Origin: Pseudogemmobacter faecipullorum
Lineage (GTDB): Bacteria > Pseudomonadota > Alphaproteobacteria > Rhodobacterales > Rhodobacteraceae
DNA: 64,000 bases
NCBI RefSeq assembly: GCF_020539525.1
Contig: NZ_JACDXX010000011.1
Span: 97,054-161,053 of the forward strand
Direction of reading: 5' to 3'
Position 1 is the first letter of the stretch; each line of letters opens with the position of its first letter. The notes beneath the pieces were generated by a model, which had not been told where the DNA came from, did no database searches, and saw nothing but the letters and a program-made list of their open reading frames with translations. Shown here piece after piece: positions 62,930-64,000 of this stretch. Both the position numbers and the translations under genes were made by a program.

Positions 62930-63873
62930 TCACAAGGGCACATTCGGATGATAGCCCGTGCCGGCTTCTGTGAGAAGCCGGCGGATGGTGCGGATATCAT
63001 GCGTCATACAGGCTTGCATCAGTTGCGACAGAACCTGCTGCAGCTCCTGAGCGCTCAGGCAGCCCTCGCGCGCCGTCATAATACGCGGATGCTCAGTTTG
63101 TTCCGGATTATCGCCGATCAGCAGCTCTTCATATAGTTTTTCGCCCGGCCGCAGCCCGGTGAAGCGGATCTCGATATCTTCGCCCCCGCTCAGCGCGGCG
63201 GCATCCCCGGTCCGGATGACCGGATTATGGCCCGAGAGTTTGATCATCCGCGCCGCCAGATCTGCGATCCGCATCGGCTCGCCCATATCGAGGACGAAGA
63301 CCTCCCCCCCGGCAGACATAGCCCCGGCCTGGATGACCAGCTGCGCTGCCTCGGGAATGGTCATGAAATAGCGGGTGATCGAAGGGTCGGTAACCGTGAC
63401 CGGCCCCCCGGCGGCAATCTGGCGCCGGAACAGCGGGATCACCGAGCCGGAAGAGCCAAGCACATTGCCAAAGCGCACCATAGAAAAACGGGTGGGCCCC
63501 CGCTGTGCCAGAGCCTGACAGACCATCTCGGCCAGACGCTTCGAGGCCCCCATGACATTGGTTGGCCGGACCGCTTTATCGGTTGAGATCAGGATGAAGG
63601 CTTTGACCCCGGCGGCAATCGCCGCCTCTGCCAGCGACTGGGTGCCAAAGACGTTATTGCGGATCCCCTCGATCACATTGCCCTCGACCAGCGGCACATG
63701 TTTATAGGCCGCGGCGTGGTAGACCGTTTCGACCGCATGTTCGCGCAGCGCGCTCAGGACCCGGCCTGAATTCTGCACCGAGCCGATCAGCGGAATGATC
63801 TCTGTCTCAAGCTGCTCGGCCCGGACCAGGTCCTTCAGCTCCTGATCAATCGCGTAGAGATTATATTCCGAGA
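62930..63873 (-). pseudogene. CapD/WbpM-type nucleotide-sugar 4,6-dehydratase, 5' part cut off by an IS
   Basis: The C-terminal part of a UDP-GlcNAc-type 4,6-dehydratase is readable from SEYNLYAIDQELKDL to the stop at 62930. It shows TVYHAAAYKHVPLVEGN, FILISTDKAVRPTNVMGASK with the family Met in place of Tyr, and LRPGEKLYEELLI. The nucleotide-binding GxxGxxG and the membrane domain should precede it, but an IS5-family element begins at 63874, so the gene is interrupted. Any 5' part would lie beyond the window. Capsule or O-antigen synthesis is probably lost or altered. Confidence 0.85.
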
Positions 63874-64000
63874 GGCTCTGTTGCGCAAATCCCGTGAGGG
63901 ATTCATCTCGTGAATCCAGCATGGTAGCTGGGGTGCATGAGCAGACCCACATCCCCGACCTACAGGACCAGGAACTGGCCAGCCTATAACGATGCGCTCA
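63874..64000 (+). mobile_element. IS5-family insertion sequence (left end, runs off window)
   Basis: The boundary is set by the switch from CapD coding sequence to GGCTCTGTTGCGCAAATC, a terminal repeat of the IS5/IS903 type. About 60 bases later a transposase gene begins in plus orientation. The insertion looks recent because the adjoining coding sequence is undamaged up to the junction. Confidence 0.85.
63937..64000 (+). CDS. IS5-family transposase (N-terminus only)
   Basis: The first 21 codons are visible, reading MSRPTSPTYRTRNWPAYN, the known N-terminus of a widespread IS5-family transposase. The DDE core lies outside the window. Intactness cannot be judged. Confidence 0.85.
   Translation, partial: MSRPTSPTYRTRNWPAYNDAL

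Noticed and set aside
1..64000. tRNA or rRNA genes, prophage, toxin-antitoxin pairs
   Set aside because: No cloverleaf-like sequences, rRNA motifs, phage structural genes or paired small toxin genes were noticed when reading both strands.

Overview
The window is GC-rich, densely packed DNA from what is most likely an alphaproteobacterium of the Rhodobacterales (Paracoccus-like). This is inferred from the transporter-heavy content, the frcBCAK-type sugar operon, the pca/cat gene style and the transposase types. No rRNA, tRNA, prophage or CRISPR array was seen. Most genes sit in tight operons with ATGA or TGATG overlaps and strong GGAGG ribosome sites. The decayed genes and insertion sequences are concentrated in the last 4 kb.

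Layout, left. 1-2438 is an iron-siderophore/B12-type ABC importer whose binding protein is cut by the window edge. 2639-10354 is a sugar-uptake region: a ROK regulator, a response regulator, two RbsB-like binding proteins, an RbsC-like permease, an RbsA-like ATPase and a P-loop sugar kinase, resembling the frc (fructose) locus. A hybrid histidine kinase with a TorS-like sensor lies at 10623-13235. With the response regulator and the orphan binding protein it looks like a TorT/TorS/TorR-style sensing set wrapped around the sugar transporter. 13485-20328 is a catechol-branch aromatic module: LysR regulator, PcaD, CatB, a glutathione transferase-like protein, CatA, a KdgT-like permease and BenD. 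BenABC and CatC are not present.

Middle. 20899-29556 is a complete high-affinity potassium system, kdpFABC plus kdpDE, with an extra 26-codon gene in front of kdpF and a long hairpin-rich spacer between kdpA and kdpB. A TonB-dependent receptor (29931-31916), a LuxR-type regulator and a spermidine/putrescine-type ABC importer with a short-chain dehydrogenase (33045-37823) follow. A FAD synthetase-like protein without riboflavin kinase domain and a HutD-family protein come next.

Right. 39813-51310 is the most interesting part. One strand carries a binding protein, an HpaB-type FADH2-dependent monooxygenase, a RidA protein, a DUF1028 protein, an M20 deacylase, a LysR regulator, and a flavin reductase fused to a LysR effector-binding domain. 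The opposite strand carries livHMGF-type transport genes. The logic (flavin oxygenase, flavin reductase, RidA, hydrolase, importer) parallels the Rut pyrimidine pathway with different protein families, and suggests oxidative catabolism of a nitrogen-containing aromatic or heterocycle. 51459-59472 adds a D-amino-acid-aminotransferase-like enzyme, a second branched-chain-type ABC importer, an HTH regulator and an amidase. From 59912 on there is a decayed MalG-like permease, a decayed IS3-family element, a nucleotide-sugar epimerase, and a CapD/WbpM-type dehydratase interrupted by an IS5-family insertion that runs off the window.
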